NCBI GenBank assembly: GCA_035513215.1
Contig: DATKCK010000058.1
Span: 1-17,595 of the forward strand
Direction of reading: 5' to 3'
Source: DATCZB01 sp035513215
GTDB lineage: Bacteria > Pseudomonadota > Gammaproteobacteria > Steroidobacterales > Rariloculaceae
DNA length: 17,595 nt
The position numbers and the translations under genes were made by a program. A model generated the notes under the pieces. It was not told the DNA's origin, ran no database searches, and saw nothing but the letters and a program-made list of their open reading frames with translations. Numbering within the stretch: the first letter of the stretch is position 1; every line of letters begins with the position of its first letter. This document shows positions 16,772 through 17,595 of the stretch, one piece after another.

Positions 16772-17458
16772 CTACAGCCGCTGCATCTTGTCGGCAAGCT
16801 TCGTGCCAGCGGCCTCGGCCTCGTGCTTGAAGAAGACGTAGGCCCTCTCGAACGGCTCGAGCAGCTTGCGCCAGGCGCGAAGCTTCGCCGCCGAGTACTC
16901 GGGCGCGCGCAGGCGAAGATAGGCCCACTTTGCCGCGGCCGGCAGCTCGGCCGGCACCGTTCCGTCGTTGTCGGCAACGACGTACGCCGCATCGCGGGAT
17001 GCGAGCGCCGCGCGCACGGCATCGTCGTTCCACGACTCGTGCCTGAACTCGAATGCGACCGGGATACCCTCCGGCACGAGCTCGAGGAACGACTCGAGCC
17101 GCTCGACATCGACGCGAAAGTGCGGCGGAAGCTGCACGAGCACGGCGCCGAGGCGCTCGCCGAGCCCCGCCACGGCTTCGAACAGATACTTTGCCGGTTC
17201 CTCGCAATCCTTGAGCCTGAGAATGTGGCTGATCCGCCGGCTTGCCTTGATCACGAAACGAAAATCGGCCGGCACCTGCTCGCGCCAGGCTGCGATCACG
17301 TCCTTGCGCGGCATCCGGTAGAACGTGTTGTTGATCTCGACGGCCGGTAGCCGCTCGGCGTAGTAGCCGAGCATCTGATCGGCCGGCAGCTTCTCGGGAT
17401 AGAAGTGACCCTTCCATTCCTTGAACGAGAAACCGCTCGTGCCGCAGCGAAGCGCCAT
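16772..17458 (-). CDS. DUF72 (YecE-like) protein
   Basis: This 228-residue protein belongs to the DUF72/YecE family, which has a TIM-barrel fold and no assigned reaction. Visible family marks are the N-terminal RCGTSGFSFKEWKGHFYP, INNTFYRMP (42-50), FVIKASRRISH, LVQLPPHF and FEFRHESW. The frame is open up to 17578, but the extra residues are not family-like. The ATG at 17458 has GAGGT six bases upstream, and the upstream gene's stop lies only 2 bp away, so the two are probably co-translated. It converges on the MerR-TPR gene and is separated from it by the inverted repeat, so I do not assign it to the end-joining set. Confidence 0.88.
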   Translation of the reverse strand: MALRCGTSGFSFKEWKGHFYPEKLPADQMLGYYAERLPAVEINNTFYRMPRKDVIAAWREQVPADFRFVIKASRRISHILRLKDCEEPAKYLFEAVAGLGERLGAVLVQLPPHFRVDVERLESFLELVPEGIPVAFEFRHESWNDDAVRAALASRDAAYVVADNDGTVPAELPAAAKWAYLRLRAPEYSAAKLRAWRKLLEPFERAYVFFKHEAEAAGTKLADKMQRL

Positions 17459-17460
17459 GC

Positions 17461-17595
17461 TCAGACCTCGACGACCTCGGCAAGCTCGCGGTAGCGGCAA
17501 AAGCCGTTCGCCATCTGCATCTGCCGCGGCGTCCTGCACTGAGGCGCGAGCAGCGCCTCGCTGCCGACGAGGATGCAAAGCGCCCGCGCCCGCGA
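17461..17595 (-). CDS. 3' end of an unidentified gene (partial)
   Basis: Reading leftwards from the window edge, one minus-strand frame is open for 44 codons to a TGA at 17463-17461. It includes LCILVGSEALLAPQCRTPRQ and later NGFCRYRELAEVVEV. Three cysteines occur in this short tail, but I cannot name a family. The stop lies 2 bp before the DUF72 ATG, and this tail carries that gene's ribosome site. Such tight packing supports its being a real gene that extends beyond the window. Confidence 0.5.
   Translation of the reverse strand, partial: SRARALCILVGSEALLAPQCRTPRQMQMANGFCRYRELAEVVEV

Overview
The window is high-GC DNA, apart from a visibly less GC-rich left end, and is densely coded. It looks like the chromosome of a high-GC proteobacterium, most likely an uncultured or environmental gammaproteobacterium. 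The reasons are LigD with the Pseudomonas-type order phosphoesterase-ligase-polymerase, a GGDEF protein, a Tat-exported DUF1552 protein paired with a DUF1592-type cytochrome, and NatAB-like export genes. The taxonomic call is an inference; no rRNA or other marker gene is present.

Left end, 1-1250: a decayed or accessory strip. It holds the tail of an unidentified ORF, a 5'-truncated ATP-grasp fragment, and a GNAT acetyltransferase split by a one-base frameshift. Next on the minus strand (1296-2159) come a stand-alone degenerate GGDEF protein and a small single-helix membrane protein.

Middle, 2282-11104: a minus-strand run that reads, in transcription order, exported ankyrin-repeat protein (5684-7315), exported S33/TAP-like peptidase (4202-5671), NatA-like ATPase (3463-4191) and NatB-like permease (2282-3466). 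Junctions are 4-bp overlap to 12 bp, so it looks like one operon. Divergent from it, across about 80 bp, is a two-gene operon. It encodes a membrane-anchored DUF1592/1588/1585-type cytochrome c protein with two CxxCH motifs (7395-9761) and a Tat-exported DUF1552 protein (9764-11104). All six genes appear to serve the cell envelope; the substrate is unknown.

Right part, 11258-16720: a non-homologous end-joining (NHEJ) island. Ku (plus) and LigD (minus) start head to head with their ATGs only 13 bp apart. Downstream of Ku is a MerR-type HTH protein fused to four TPRs. Downstream of LigD are a small lipoprotein and a protein made of two PARP-type zinc fingers, the fold used by eukaryotic PARP1 and ligase III to sense DNA nicks. 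The island is bracketed by two related inverted repeats (11098-11253 and 16725-16748) that share a TAAAT...GGGTCAGA core. In both cases the TAA is the stop codon of the upstream gene. The twin PARP-finger protein beside Ku/LigD is the most interesting point in the window.

Right edge: a YecE/DUF72 protein and the 3' end of an unidentified gene, both minus strand. No tRNA, rRNA, CRISPR or intact transposase gene was seen, and no stretch over 300 bp lacks a gene or pseudogene.
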